A stretch of DNA of 64,000 nt from Suillus spraguei (Eukaryota > Basidiomycota > Agaricomycetes > Boletales > Suillaceae), in NCBI GenBank assembly GCA_016800925.1, contig JABCPU010000198.1, forward strand, positions 58,713 to 122,712, read 5' to 3'. Every line of letters starts with the position of its first letter. The first letter of the stretch is position 1. Of this stretch, positions 9,672-19,808 are shown one piece after another. The notes below the pieces were generated by a model. That model was not told the DNA's origin and ran no database searches. It worked only from the letters and a program-made list of their open reading frames with translations. The translations under genes were made by a program, and so were the position numbers.

Positions 9672-11108
9672 ATGAACGCGAGACGAGTTCCTCCGCAAGG
9701 TGCGTTTTATTGCCGCAACTAATGAAAGGATGTGCAGAAACTTACGTCACAGCCTTGCAGGAGCGCCTCCGCCCTATGCATTTGTGAACCGTGTCTACGG
9801 CAGAAGTCTGCGTCCCGTTGTTCTTGCATGTATGTCGTTGTACAGTCTTATCGATTATACCATGTTCATAGTTGGCGCTATGAAGTCGCGGTAATGGGGT
9901 CCATATGGTCTTTGGCATGGTGAGCTTGTCAGTTTGTCTTCAACGTGGCAAATATCGAATAACCGTCTTTATAGGATTGTAGGTGACTCATTTGTTTCCC
10001 GTGGATCCATATCCTGAGCTTGCCCGCAGGTTGCATCTTTCAAAGCGCTACAAGTCGATCAAAATGGTTGGTCATCCCTTTGTTTCGGTACAGACAAACT
10101 TGAGCTCACTAACCCTGTACCGCAGGTGCTTATCCTCAACTCGCTCCACTAGCTATAGTGCAAGGCGTCCTCTATTGTGTCGCACTTGCAATAGAAATGT
10201 TCGGCATTTACAGTTTGTTGACTGTGCGTCGAGTTGCTGCGAAATACAATGACGTCGTCCCAGCGCTAATACTGACTACGCAGCAACGTACCTGGATGGT
10301 TAGGATGTATGCGTTTTCGAGCGCTATTGCGGGTCTTCTTGTCGTTGGCGTCGGCCTCATGCGCTCCGTCACTCATTTCACCTACAAGGTGAGATTACTT
10401 AACTACTTGTATGAACATTTTGGCTGATAATGGGTAGGGTGAACTCTTAGCCGAATGCATAACTCTCTCGATGAATGGAGAAGTGGATACTGTTGGTGTT
10501 TTCATATCGCTTGTTGTAATGCGGATGCGTGGCTTATTCATGAATAGGCATTTGGAATATGGAGCACTAACCCAAACACGATGGACAGCGCTGACGCTAC
10601 GTCTTGTAAGTTTTGAGGCGCGACTCTTCCATCCGAATCTTACTTTACTCCAGATTGCAATAACGAATGGAATCATGATTCGTGGAGCGAGATCGTGGCT
10701 ACTATCTTCGAGATCAGTGCGTATAGATACTTGTTGCTGCATCTACAGTGGGGCTGACGAGTTCAAGTTCTTGCCCTGTTATTCACATCTGCCGCCTTTG
10801 CCTATTACCGTCAAGTGGTTGACCCTATGAGCCCTGCCAATGCCTTCAGGGCACCCTCGAACCAGACCCGAATGGACCTTTTCCCACCGCACTACAACCG
10901 ACCTTATGATCCTGAATACCAACCAGCTTATGCTCCACCACTTGGAGCTCCACCTTCAGACGCCAAACCTCCTGACTACTCTTATGCGGGTGGAGAGTAT
11001 ATGGGACGTGGCTTTGAGAAGGATGACAAGAAGGAGGACGACCCCTTTTCAGACTATGAAGGACCTAGCATACCCCGACCACTACACTTTGCCGAGGACC
11101 GAGGATAG
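9672..11108 (+). CDS. Four-helix integral membrane protein, function unknown
   Basis: Spliced model: exon 1 9672-9699 (MNARRVPPQ), exon 2 9761-9890, exon 3 from 10030, exon 4 from about 10125, then three more exons with a last intron at about 10716-10763. The phases agree at the junctions checked; the exon 3 donor (GTCATC) is weak. Four hydrophobic stretches: VVLACMSLYSLIDYTMFIVG, LAIVQGVLYCVALAIEMFGI, AFSSAIAGLLVVGVGL and IFEIIQVLALLFTSAAFAYY. The loop before helix 4 has a NPNTMDSADATSYCNNEWNH segment with two Cys or Trp positions that could be extracellular. The tail of about 90 residues is rich in Pro and Tyr, then acidic and basic (DDKKEDDPFSDYEGPS), and is likely cytosolic. The topology resembles tetraspan or MARVEL-like fungal membrane proteins, but no family was firmly recognised. 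Confidence 0.65.
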
Positions 11109-11721
11109 GGATGTAACGAGTACCTGATGGATCTATTTGTAGGACTTTTTCTGATTCTTACAATATAGCGTTTACACGTTCTGGTCTAGATGCATTCTCC
11201 TGTACAAGTACCTCCGGACGTTTTCTTCCGTGAATTATGATAAGAAATGAGTCTGTACACTACGTTCGTGTCTCCACGACACTCTTGATAATGCGGTGTA
11301 TAGCCCTGTGCGAACGAATCTGTGCGCGGATCAAGTACAGTTTTCTCGAAGTGTCAGCCCTTGATGTCTGACATCTGTTGATTGTTGTTGCGTAGGAAGG
11401 CTGTAATCGAAACTGCTTGCGATTGAAGGCGTTGGATTAAAACATAATATGATATGGTGCATGTATCTCCTGTGTTTGTATGGATCAACAGCACGAGTTA
11501 GTCTGGAGTTTGCCCAGGTGCATTTGGAAGACGTGCCCCGCTTCTTTGAAAGTGTTCGAATTGAAATACAATTCAGTCTCGTGTATGGTAACATATCTTT
11601 GCTTCACTCAGCGTCCGTAATCTCCAGGTAGGGCGACCAATATCATCTCATTGAATTCGTCCATCAAAGTAGGATCCATAGCCATAAAACAACCACGCCA
11701 AAAGGCCCAAGCGTTACTATT
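11109..11721. other. Convergent intergenic region
   Basis: Lies between the ends of two convergent genes (membrane protein and eL34) and presumably holds both 3' UTRs. No further gene is recognised. Confidence 0.45.
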
Positions 11722-12179
11722 TTACTTGCGGCCTCCTGCCTTCTGTTGACTTTTGATGACCTTCTTGACTATCTTTGCCTCCTCGACAAGGAATGCTCGT
11801 AGAATGCTGTTTGCGCACACTTTAGATAAAGAAGGACATGAGACGACGAAGAGACGCACCGCGACTTTACACAGTCTCCGCATCGCGAACCACCATAAGC
11901 CCTGCACACAGTCTTTTGGCGCTTGGAAATCGTTGCGTATTGGCGGGGACGGAGAGCAGGGATCTATAACACAAACATAGAATCAAATTCCAATCAACAG
12001 CCCAGTTAAAAGGTACGTACACCGGGAAGACCAATACCACAGTCACCGCATTTCGGCTGAGTAGGAAGTTTCTTGAGGTGGTGGTATACGAGTTTTCCAC
12101 CTGGGGTCTTTACAATGCGTCTCCGGCTTGAGGTGGTGTTGTAAGGTTGGCGTTTACGGAGGGTGACGCGTTGAGCCAT
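11722..12179 (-). CDS. RPL34: 60S ribosomal protein eL34 (L34)
   Basis: Three exons: 12021-12179, 11860-11963 and 11722-11806, with introns GTACGT..TATAG and GTGCGT..AACAG joined in phase. The product starts MAQRVTLRKRQPYNTTSSRR. It carries the eL34 signature KCGDCGIGLPG and then IPALRPRQYATISKRQKTV. The second Cys pair is in SRCGDCVKSRI, and the protein ends AKIVKKVIKSQQKAGGRK. The two CxxC pairs form the zinc site of the family. eL34 is a structural component of the large ribosomal subunit. Length, about 115 residues, matches fungal orthologues. As a highly expressed housekeeping gene it is the best anchor of this window to the core genome. Confidence 0.97.
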
Positions 12180-12189
12180 TTGGGAGCTG

Positions 12190-14125
12190 TTAATGGGGTT
12201 TCATTAGTGACTCCGTCAAGGCTTTCCTCGAATTTTTATTCCGTGATAGATCATGATGAGACGTACTTTTGAGCAGGAGTCTTGAGGTCGTTTGGGCCGC
12301 TACACCAATCGCTGAACGGAGGGGTTGTGGCTGATTGGTAATATACAGTACTTCGGCAATATCCGGTGTCAGCACTGTCGCGGTCGAACTACTACTAATA
12401 TGTGCCATTACTTGCTGACATTCATCAATGAGCGCTCTTAAGGTCCGGTCATCCCCTCGGAGATGCGGCTCATGTTTCGAATAGTGACAGAGTTCTAGCA
12501 CAGCGTCGAGCTATACCCCTGTTACTAGTCGTTAAAATGTCCGCAAAGCTTAAGACCATCGTAGTCTACATCCGCTGGCGGCTGGTTTATTTTAACGACT
12601 GTCGAGTTTGAAGTCGCGTGGTATCATCTTCGACATATTATGCGTTCTTCCCATTAAACGCATTTTTTCCTCGGACATGGGACTCTGGCTCTGTCTCAAT
12701 ACTAAGAGTTATTGCTACCTCAAGTATAGTAGTCACGACTCACAAGTACCTAGCACATACTAGCTCAACTGAGCCCCCGCAACTGCTCATCACAATCCCC
12801 GCAAAGACCGTGGTTTCATCTTCCACAGATGAGGCTCGACAACATGCGTTCTTCCTATATACAAGGTACACCTCCGTCGTGGATGCATACCAGCCTCACA
12901 GCATTCACAGCCCTCTTCCTACCCCAAACATTTCTCTTACTCTAGCCATCGCTCCCAGGTTCCGACTGTCTAGAATCCAAATTTCAAGATGCACTGACAG
13001 ATAATCCAGTCATAACACTGGCTTGGATCGTCCCAGGGCTGGTAGTCCTCCAAGAATGGCGGGCGAGCTGGATCAGGCAATAGTGTTTCGAGTATGCTTC
13101 TCGTGGTGGAACGAGCGGTCAGATTAAAGTGGACAAGTATCAGTTCGATCTGGAGAGGTTCCCAGTACGTCTCCTTCCTCGCAGTCCAAGTTTTTCATCT
13201 TCTCTCAGAAATTAGGGAGAGTGGCAGTCTTCACTTCGTGTGTAGCCTTGGTGTGTTCCACGCAACTATAGTATCGTTCGGTGCTCCTTCTGCAAGGTGA
13301 TGATATCCCATGAGATCTGTGCTGATTGTATATGTGGAAAGAAAGTCATCTTCCTCATACATTATTGTTGGCGATCGTTCCAACAATACTATGCGCGTTT
13401 GCACCAGCTTATGCACTAGGTTCTCCGTCTTTCTCCCCCAACACCTCGCCAGACTTAGCTGGACACCTTTATTCACCGAACTTTCGTGGGTTAACGCTTG
13501 GCTCAGTGCTCTCCCAATCGCATTGGACTGAGACCGACCACGGCAGGTCAGTTCTAGCATTATTTACGGAGGTTCGAGCTTATGATACCTAGGCCTGACC
13601 GCTAACGCCCTTCTGCGGAGAGATTACAGGTCGTATTACTGGATCTCTCTCAGGACTCAGCGCCCTAAAGTGGCTGGCTGAGGATAACATCACAATAGAA
13701 CACTTAGAGAAGCAGAAAACCACCTGAGGCACCGGTTCCGATTTCAGATTCTTATCATTTACATAAATAGAGTTCTAGATATCAATCAATCACTCTTGAG
13801 GGGCCAGGCTCTTGTATGGCAGTATGAAGTCGGTATCAGCCTTCCCGATTTTGCTTGTATCTCGTTATTCATCCTGGGCATGTCGATCAACCTTTCACGT
13901 AGACGAGTCCTACTCGCTCAAAAAGGTCAAAATCTACATCGATGAACGCTGGAGTCTACTGAGAACTGATCACTATAGATTATCACGGGAAGCTTCATAG
14001 AATCATACATTTCCAAGTTACTGTCAGAATCTTCGTGGTCGACTTGATCTTTTCATACATGCCAAGCTTTGTCCTCTATTGCACTTCCACCCGGGGCCGC
14101 AGCACAATGACACTGTGTGCTGGCC
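12190..14125. other. Intergenic upstream of eL34 up to the LINE, no supported gene
   Basis: Contains the eL34 promoter near 12180-12500. Several frames of 90-130 codons occur (for example 12190-12501 minus, 12618-13004 plus, 13326-13592 plus). Their composition is Ser/Thr/Pro-biased, they have no recognisable motif, and I could not link them by splice sites. Confidence 0.4.
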
Positions 14126-14138
14126 CCTGGGACAGTGT
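14126..14138. repeat. LINE target-site duplication, 3'-side copy
   Basis: CCTGGGACAGTGT, 13 bp, directly abutting the poly-T (poly-A on the minus strand). The same 13 bp are at 25775-25787. Confidence 0.9.
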
Positions 14139-14354
14139 TTTTTTTTTTTTTTTTTTTTTTTTGATCCTTGTTTATTGTCCGTTGGGGCTATGCCCTATGA
14201 TGGACACTACCTACTGTACATCTAATCTATTCGTATATGCTTTGGTCCGTTTTTTTGGTTGTCTATGCTATACAGTGGTCCTGGCTTGCGCGCGGACGTT
14301 AGGGCCTTCTTCAGGCTCTTGATATGATTTGTGCGACTTGTTGTCGCGTTTCCT

Positions 14355-17300
14355 CTATTCCTTCTCCTTTTCCGCTGGGGGGGTTACATCTCCGAAGGTT
14401 TGTTCCAATCTTCTCGTGCGCGCGATGTACGTCAACGTTGCTCTCATTCCCTTGCTTTCGTTCAGCAGGTACTCGATTTTGCATTGTCTTGCTCCGACTT
14501 CTTTCCTCATTTGTTCTCTCTGGTTCACGTATGCTGGGCAGACTAGGATGAAGTGGTGTACCGTTTCGTCATGGTTTTCGCATGCTGGGCAACGCGCCGT
14601 TGGGGATTTCGCTATTCGTTTGAGGTGTTTGTTGAGCGCTATATGTCCCGTGCGGAGTTGAAACATCAGTGAGCTGTGACGTCTCGGTAGCTTCTCTATC
14701 TTCTTTGCAAACTTCTTTGATGGTGCTGACGTGTCGACTGATTTGAGCAGTGTGTAGCGCGGTGAGTTCTCCATGATGGTGGTGGCCTCTTTTTTGATCT
14801 TTGCGTAGAAGTGTTGTCTTAGTGCCGCTTTGCTCCTTGGTAGGATTCTGAGTTCTCCTTCCTCGGTTAGGAGCGACTTTGGCTGGGCTCGTGTGTCTGA
14901 TGATTCGCCTCGTGCGGCGCGTTTCGCGTGAGTGTCTGCCTCTTCATTCCCTGGTATCCCTACATGGCCTGGCGTCCATCTGACTTTGAGTTTTCTTTCG
15001 TCGTGCTCAGGGATGAGTCTTCTAAGATCATCGTGGAATTGGTCCATGAGGTAGTGTCCTGGCTGTGAGCGGAAAGCTTCGGTTGCTCTTATCGCTGCCT
15101 GATTGTCGACACCTAGGGATATGGTGCCCCTTCTTCCTCCCGTCTCCTTCAGCAGTTGTACTGCTAATATCATCCCCACCAACTCTGCTTCATAGACCGT
15201 ATGCTCGCGGTCGCTCCCCAAGTGAAACCTCTTGCTTCCTATCACTTCGTTGCCTCTCATGACCACTGCTGCTCCTCCAACTCCCCCATCCACCATTGAC
15301 CCGTCTGAGTACGCCCTTAGGTTTTCATCGGCGAGTCCGTCTTCTATCTTTGCTGTCTCGGCCTTCTCCGCTATGTGGATGTCTACATCCGGCTCCCACT
15401 TGGGGTAGTGTCTGACTGGGTCTATCTTTTCCACCGTCGATGGGTTGATCCTGAATTCGTACATCAGCTTATGCAGTGGGGATGGATAGCGTTTTTTCCC
15501 CTTAAAATCTCTCTCTTTGCCGTAATCGTATGCGTTCTTGATTCCCTTGGCTAGTGGATGTTTCTGTGGGAGTGTCGCCATTCTGAGCGTGGCTCTGTAG
15601 CACGCTTTTCGAAGAGTCTGCTGAAAAGGTAGTACATTAGCGTGCGCGTCTAGCATGTCTGTGGGACTTGATCTTAGTCCTCCCGTAATTGATATGGTTG
15701 CCATTCTCTGCACTCGCGCCATCTGCGAGGCGAAGCCTCTTGCTCCTCGCCCTTTCCCCCTTTTCCCCCTCCCCTTTTCTACTAGACCTGCGCACCACAC
15801 ATCTGCGGCGTACAACATCTTCGGGACGATTACTCCCTCATACAGTTTTTTCATCAGTTTCCCGTGTATTCCCTTCGTCGGACGTATCATCCGGCTACAT
15901 GCTAGCGCGTACTTCGTTCCTTTGGCCAGTGCGTGGGCCGCCTGCTCCTTGAAGTTTAGATTTTCGTCGATGATGATTCCTAGAAATTTGTGCGACTTCG
16001 AAGGTTGGATTGTGTGATCGCGGATGGTGATGGGTACTCGTGGCGTAGGGACTGTCTTGTTGGGGTTTTCGGTGCTTCGAACTCGTATCCTGGAAAGACA
16101 AATTAGTGCGGTTTTGTCTAGCTCAAACTCAGCGTTGTATTCCTCGCTCCAGTCAAGTGCACCTCCTTGCTTTTCCATCATGTTTTTGACCTTTGCGTTT
16201 GATTCCTCGTATGAGCGCCCTCTTGCTATTAGCGCTACATCGTCGATGAATCCTAGACTCAGTTCTCCTTTGCTGGGTCTCGGGTCTGCGACTCGCAGGA
16301 CTGGTGCGTTGTAGAAGATGAAGCCCATTGGGGATAGCGGACATCCCTGGTCTAGTCCATCTGACACATTGAACAAGTTTGACTGGTAGTCGTCGAAAAA
16401 GAGATGCGTCGTTCTGTTGTCCAGTCTTCGTTTGTACCAATCTACATATTCCTTTGGTATTCTTGCTTTTCTGAGGTTGTGTAGTAGCTTGCTTGCTACC
16501 ACGCTCGGGAAGGCCGCCTTTACGTCAAGGAAGAGTAGGGAAACGTGGTTGTTTGTTTTCGACGCCCAGGAATCTGTTATGAACTTAGTTAGCAGGTGGA
16601 GGGAGTCTACCGTTGATCGTCCCGGTCGACCGCCGAAGTGGGTTGGGGGTAATAGATGGTGTTCTTCTGCAATATATGTTAGATCGTCGGCAACACATGA
16701 TGAAAGGATCTTAGCCATCGTGTCTAATAGCGTTATCGGTCTATATGCCTTCGGGACACTGTAGTCTGGCCTTCCTGGCTTCCTGAGTACGATCGTCGAG
16801 GAACATTTCCATTCGTTCGGGTACACTTCGAGGGTGAACGTAGCTCTGTATATTGGTGCCATGAATGGTACAAGAAGGTCAGCGCATTTCATGAATACTA
16901 CGTTGCTTATCCCATTGGGTCCTGGGGCTTTGAACGGTGATAGTTTCGCGATTGCTCTGTGTACTTGCTGGTTCGTGATTGGTCTGAATTCACATATTGG
17001 AGGGTCGTAGTCGAAGTCCGGGTTCACTTGGTCATCTTCTGGCGGCGTTCTGAAGAATACCTCGTAAAGTAGCTCGCTCTTTCGGGTGTTATCTTGCGTC
17101 GTGTTGTCCTGATTGCTTGCCCTCGGGTCTTGGAGGGTTTTGATCCTTGTGTGTATCTGGTCGGAAGGGTCGCCTGCTACGTATCTATGAAAGGTCCATA
17201 CTCCTGTGAATGTCAGTTCCTCTAACCATTCTGTCCAATGGTTTGTCTTCGCTCGCTTGATACTTTCTGAGAATCGGTTTCGTGCGATTCTATATTCCTC

Positions 17301-18452
17301 ATGCACTGGGTCATTTCGTCTCGCTAATTTCTTTCTTGATATCCTTCCTAGTTTGTGTGTTGCTTTTCGTTCGGTGTCCAGTTCCTTCGACCACCATCTC
17401 TTCGCGTACGGGGATGGTTTGGTCTTCGGTACGCACTTCTCTACTGTTTCGGCGATGCTTGTTGTGAGTGCCTTGAACGCCTCGTCGAACTGTTCTCGTG
17501 TCTTGATTTCCGTTGCCTGTGGGATGTCGTCTAGTTTAGTTTCAAGGACCTCCCGGAACTCTTCCCAGTCCGTGTCTCTGAAGTTGCGCTTGGGGCTGGT
17601 TTCAATTCGTTCTGGTTGGAGGTTGATGGTACTAATTATGGGGAAATGGTCAGTTACTACTGGGCGTAGCTGGTACTCTACACTGCACTGCGTGAACGAG
17701 TGCTCAAGATCTGCTGAACAAAATACATTGTCTGGGCGCGTTAAGTTTTTGGTGTTTGATGCCTCTAGAGTGGCTATGTTTGGGGGGAGAACCTGGACTA
17801 AGTTATATAGTGATAGAAGGTTTATCAGTACTCCCGCGGCGTCTAAGTTCGCCGCGGTGAAGAGATGTACATTATGTTGCATTTCCCACATTGGGTGGTG
17901 GCGATTGAAATCGCCTAGCCAGATTATATGTTCATTATATACAGTGTTGTCGCCTTGAGCGATTCGCTGCTGCGTGCGATGTCTCTGGGAGTTTCGTTCA
18001 GACACCATGTGCCTCTCCATGAAGTGGAGTGTGCTATCGCTATCGCAGGGGTTATATATGTTGTAGATACGCACCTTGCCGAAAGCCCCCGTTAGCTCTA
18101 TCGCCATAGCATTCGCTGACTTGAGTGGTATAATGTGCCAATTGTTTTTCGATAGTCTCTTGTTGACTAGGATTATCGTCTGTGATCGTCCTGGGTTTGC
18201 GTGGTGGTCCGTTGGGTAGATTACGTCCCAGAACTGTCTTAGATTGGAGGCGTTAGCAAGATTCACGGGGTTGAGATATGGTTCTTGGATGCACGCTATA
18301 TTGTATATGTGTGGGTTTAAGTTTTTCAGCATGTGCTCCCATGCGTTGTTGGATTTCCGAAGGTTTTGCTGCCAGATTTTCAAGTCTTCGCGTTCTTGGT
18401 GTGTGTTGTCGGCGTCATCCATCACTAGTTTCCGGCATGGTCCTGGTCCCAC
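14355..18452 (-). CDS. LINE ORF2: endonuclease, reverse transcriptase, RNase H
   Basis: 1365 codons without a stop. Residues about 20-270 form an exonuclease-endonuclease-phosphatase domain (IACIQEPYLN, GDFNRHHPMWE, VVTDHFPIIS) that nicks target DNA. Residues about 480-780 form the reverse transcriptase (KAYRPITLLDTMAKILSSC, GGRPGRSTVDSL, FLDVKAAFPSV, DQGCPLSPMGF, and the catalytic box FIDDVALIA near residue 736). Residues about 1040-1175 form RNase H (AYSDGSMVDGGVG, YEAELVGMILA, WTPGHVGIPGNEEADTHAK). Near residue 1285 there is a zinc-binding CPACENHDETVHHFILVC. The upstream Met at 18452 overlaps ORF1. A second Met at 18422 lies two bases after the ORF1 stop and may be the true start. All catalytic motifs look intact. 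Confidence 0.95.
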   Translation of the reverse strand: MGPGPCRKLVMDDADNTHQEREDLKIWQQNLRKSNNAWEHMLKNLNPHIYNIACIQEPYLNPVNLANASNLRQFWDVIYPTDHHANPGRSQTIILVNKRLSKNNWHIIPLKSANAMAIELTGAFGKVRIYNIYNPCDSDSTLHFMERHMVSERNSQRHRTQQRIAQGDNTVYNEHIIWLGDFNRHHPMWEMQHNVHLFTAANLDAAGVLINLLSLYNLVQVLPPNIATLEASNTKNLTRPDNVFCSADLEHSFTQCSVEYQLRPVVTDHFPIISTINLQPERIETSPKRNFRDTDWEEFREVLETKLDDIPQATEIKTREQFDEAFKALTTSIAETVEKCVPKTKPSPYAKRWWSKELDTERKATHKLGRISRKKLARRNDPVHEEYRIARNRFSESIKRAKTNHWTEWLEELTFTGVWTFHRYVAGDPSDQIHTRIKTLQDPRASNQDNTTQDNTRKSELLYEVFFRTPPEDDQVNPDFDYDPPICEFRPITNQQVHRAIAKLSPFKAPGPNGISNVVFMKCADLLVPFMAPIYRATFTLEVYPNEWKCSSTIVLRKPGRPDYSVPKAYRPITLLDTMAKILSSCVADDLTYIAEEHHLLPPTHFGGRPGRSTVDSLHLLTKFITDSWASKTNNHVSLLFLDVKAAFPSVVASKLLHNLRKARIPKEYVDWYKRRLDNRTTHLFFDDYQSNLFNVSDGLDQGCPLSPMGFIFYNAPVLRVADPRPSKGELSLGFIDDVALIARGRSYEESNAKVKNMMEKQGGALDWSEEYNAEFELDKTALICLSRIRVRSTENPNKTVPTPRVPITIRDHTIQPSKSHKFLGIIIDENLNFKEQAAHALAKGTKYALACSRMIRPTKGIHGKLMKKLYEGVIVPKMLYAADVWCAGLVEKGRGKRGKGRGARGFASQMARVQRMATISITGGLRSSPTDMLDAHANVLPFQQTLRKACYRATLRMATLPQKHPLAKGIKNAYDYGKERDFKGKKRYPSPLHKLMYEFRINPSTVEKIDPVRHYPKWEPDVDIHIAEKAETAKIEDGLADENLRAYSDGSMVDGGVGGAAVVMRGNEVIGSKRFHLGSDREHTVYEAELVGMILAVQLLKETGGRRGTISLGVDNQAAIRATEAFRSQPGHYLMDQFHDDLRRLIPEHDERKLKVRWTPGHVGIPGNEEADTHAKRAARGESSDTRAQPKSLLTEEGELRILPRSKAALRQHFYAKIKKEATTIMENSPRYTLLKSVDTSAPSKKFAKKIEKLPRRHSSLMFQLRTGHIALNKHLKRIAKSPTARCPACENHDETVHHFILVCPAYVNQREQMRKEVGARQCKIEYLLNESKGMRATLTYIARTRRLEQTFGDVTPPAEKEKE

Positions 18453-19322
18453 CCTCTTTGTGGGCTGTAGGGTTCGTGGAGGGAGCCGTAAGGGGAGCTA
18501 GACCATCTTGGAGGTGTTGATTGCGTTTCGGTCTCTTCTTGGGTGGGTAGTTTCCATTGTGTTCGGTGGTCTGCTTGAGGTCTTGTCATCTGCCATGCTT
18601 CTGGGATTCGGGATTGACCTCCCAATGGGATTCGGTTGGCGTTCCTGTTGTTGAGGTTCCGTTCCTCGCGTTCTTGGTTGTTGTTGTTGTTGTTGGTGGG
18701 CCGTCCATGTTCCGCTCTGTTTCTTGGTGGTGGGTATCGTTGTGGTTGATGATCCTCCGTCGCTTGCTGCCATATTGGGGCTGTCTCGTTGTTCTCTTCA
18801 AAATTTTGACTCGTTAGTGGTTCCCAGGTAAGAGGGTCTTCTGTGAGGAAAAATCGGTACTTAGCGTCTTCATTGCGGTTCTTGTGTCCATCCCACTTCT
18901 TCGTGAACGTCGGGCATTGTCGACTCCAGGCCGCGTGGCCCTTCACTTTGCAGTTCCTGCAGAAGAACTCGTTTTGGTCTGTGACTTGGCACGCGGCTGT
19001 TCGGTGGTGTTCCCCGCATGTACCGCACGTCTCCTGTTCCTGTGGGCATTCTGCGGCCATGTGAGTGTTTTCGAATGAGTGGCATTTGAGGCATCTGGTC
19101 GGTTCTGGTATTAGCTTTCTTCCATATACTTTCTTACCTTCGATTGTCAGGCCGAACTTGATGGCTTGATTTGCTCCCTCCTTGGAGTTAAAGGTCACTA
19201 TTATGTGGGCTGTTCGTTGTCCTGGTTTGCGCCTTGCTTCCGGTTTGATGTATCGCGCCTTGCTAATCATTTTTGGTTTCAAGCCCGCCTTCTTCTCGAC
19301 GTCCGCTAGTGCTGCTGGGTTG
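18425..19322 (-). pseudogene. LINE ORF1, C-terminal part (separated by Copia insertion)
   Basis: Encodes the downstream half of the LINE ORF1 protein. It has three CCHC-type zinc knuckles in a row: CLKCHSFENTHMAAEC, CGTCGEHHRTAAC and CRNCKVKGHAAWSRQC. A Gln/Asn-rich, low-complexity tail (NNNNNNQ) follows. The part before the knuckles (AHIIVTFNSKEGANQAIKFG) resembles the RNA-binding fold that precedes knuckles in these proteins. ORF1 proteins coat the LINE RNA. Translation from its own first Met (19282) is possible. However, the frame continues without shift into the N-terminal part at 24622-25597 once the Copia element and one copy of its 5-bp duplication are removed. The stop TAG overlaps the start region of ORF2. 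Confidence 0.9.
19318..19322. repeat. Copia target-site duplication, left
   Basis: GGTTG immediately before the 5' LTR. The same five bases follow the 3' LTR at 24622-24626. Five base pairs is the usual duplication length for Ty1/Copia integrases. Confidence 0.85.
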
Positions 19323-19673
19323 TGTAGGCTTTTTACCTTTAGTCATTCAATTTCCTTCTTGACGTTATCACCATCAACACCACATGCAGTATCGTCCTTG
19401 GCATCTTCCTTTACTTCTTGACCATACGAGTACTCTCCGCATGTCGTTTCCCCGGTCTCGTTATCTACCGGTACTTAATCTTGCTCGTTTCGTATCACAC
19501 CTCAGTATTGTTCCAAGTGACTTACTGAGGTGTGCAGACTCTATCTTGCTCGTATCTCACACATACTGATTAGTACACTAGCGCGTCTCCCCGCTAGGTA
19601 CATAACATGAATATAGTATTGTTCCAAGTGACTTACTGAGCGCGTCTCCCCGCTAGTTCGGCTACTTCGTATA
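19323..19673 (+). repeat. Copia 5' LTR
   Basis: 351 bp, starts TGTAGGCTTTTTACC and ends GGCTACTTCGTATA. It contains an internal module, TATTGTTCCAAGTGACTTAC, twice (about 19504 and 19616), and CGCGTCTCCCCGCTAG twice. The 5' end is the usual TG; the 3' end is TA rather than CA. Confidence 0.92.
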
Positions 19674-19685
19674 GGTTATGAGCCC
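19674..19685 (+). promoter_or_regulatory. Candidate tRNA primer-binding site of the Copia element
   Basis: GGTTATGAGCCC directly follows the 5' LTR, the position where a tRNA primes minus-strand synthesis. The initiator-Met type is a guess from general likeness only. Confidence 0.45.
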
Positions 19686-19808
19686 TGAGCTCGTCTAGAG
19701 CTCAGACCCACACGAAGACGAACAAACTCGCGGAACTTCACTCAGGTTCATCTAACGGTTGAACCACCACGAACCCTCACGACCAAATCGACTCGTTTAT
19801 CCTCCAGT

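Noticed and set aside
12190..12501. Minus-strand 103-codon frame directly upstream of eL34
   Set aside because: It lies in the expected promoter/5' UTR of eL34, with no motif or splice linkage.
12618..13592. Several plus-strand frames with hydrophobic starts
   Set aside because: I could not link them into a gene and they show no family resemblance.
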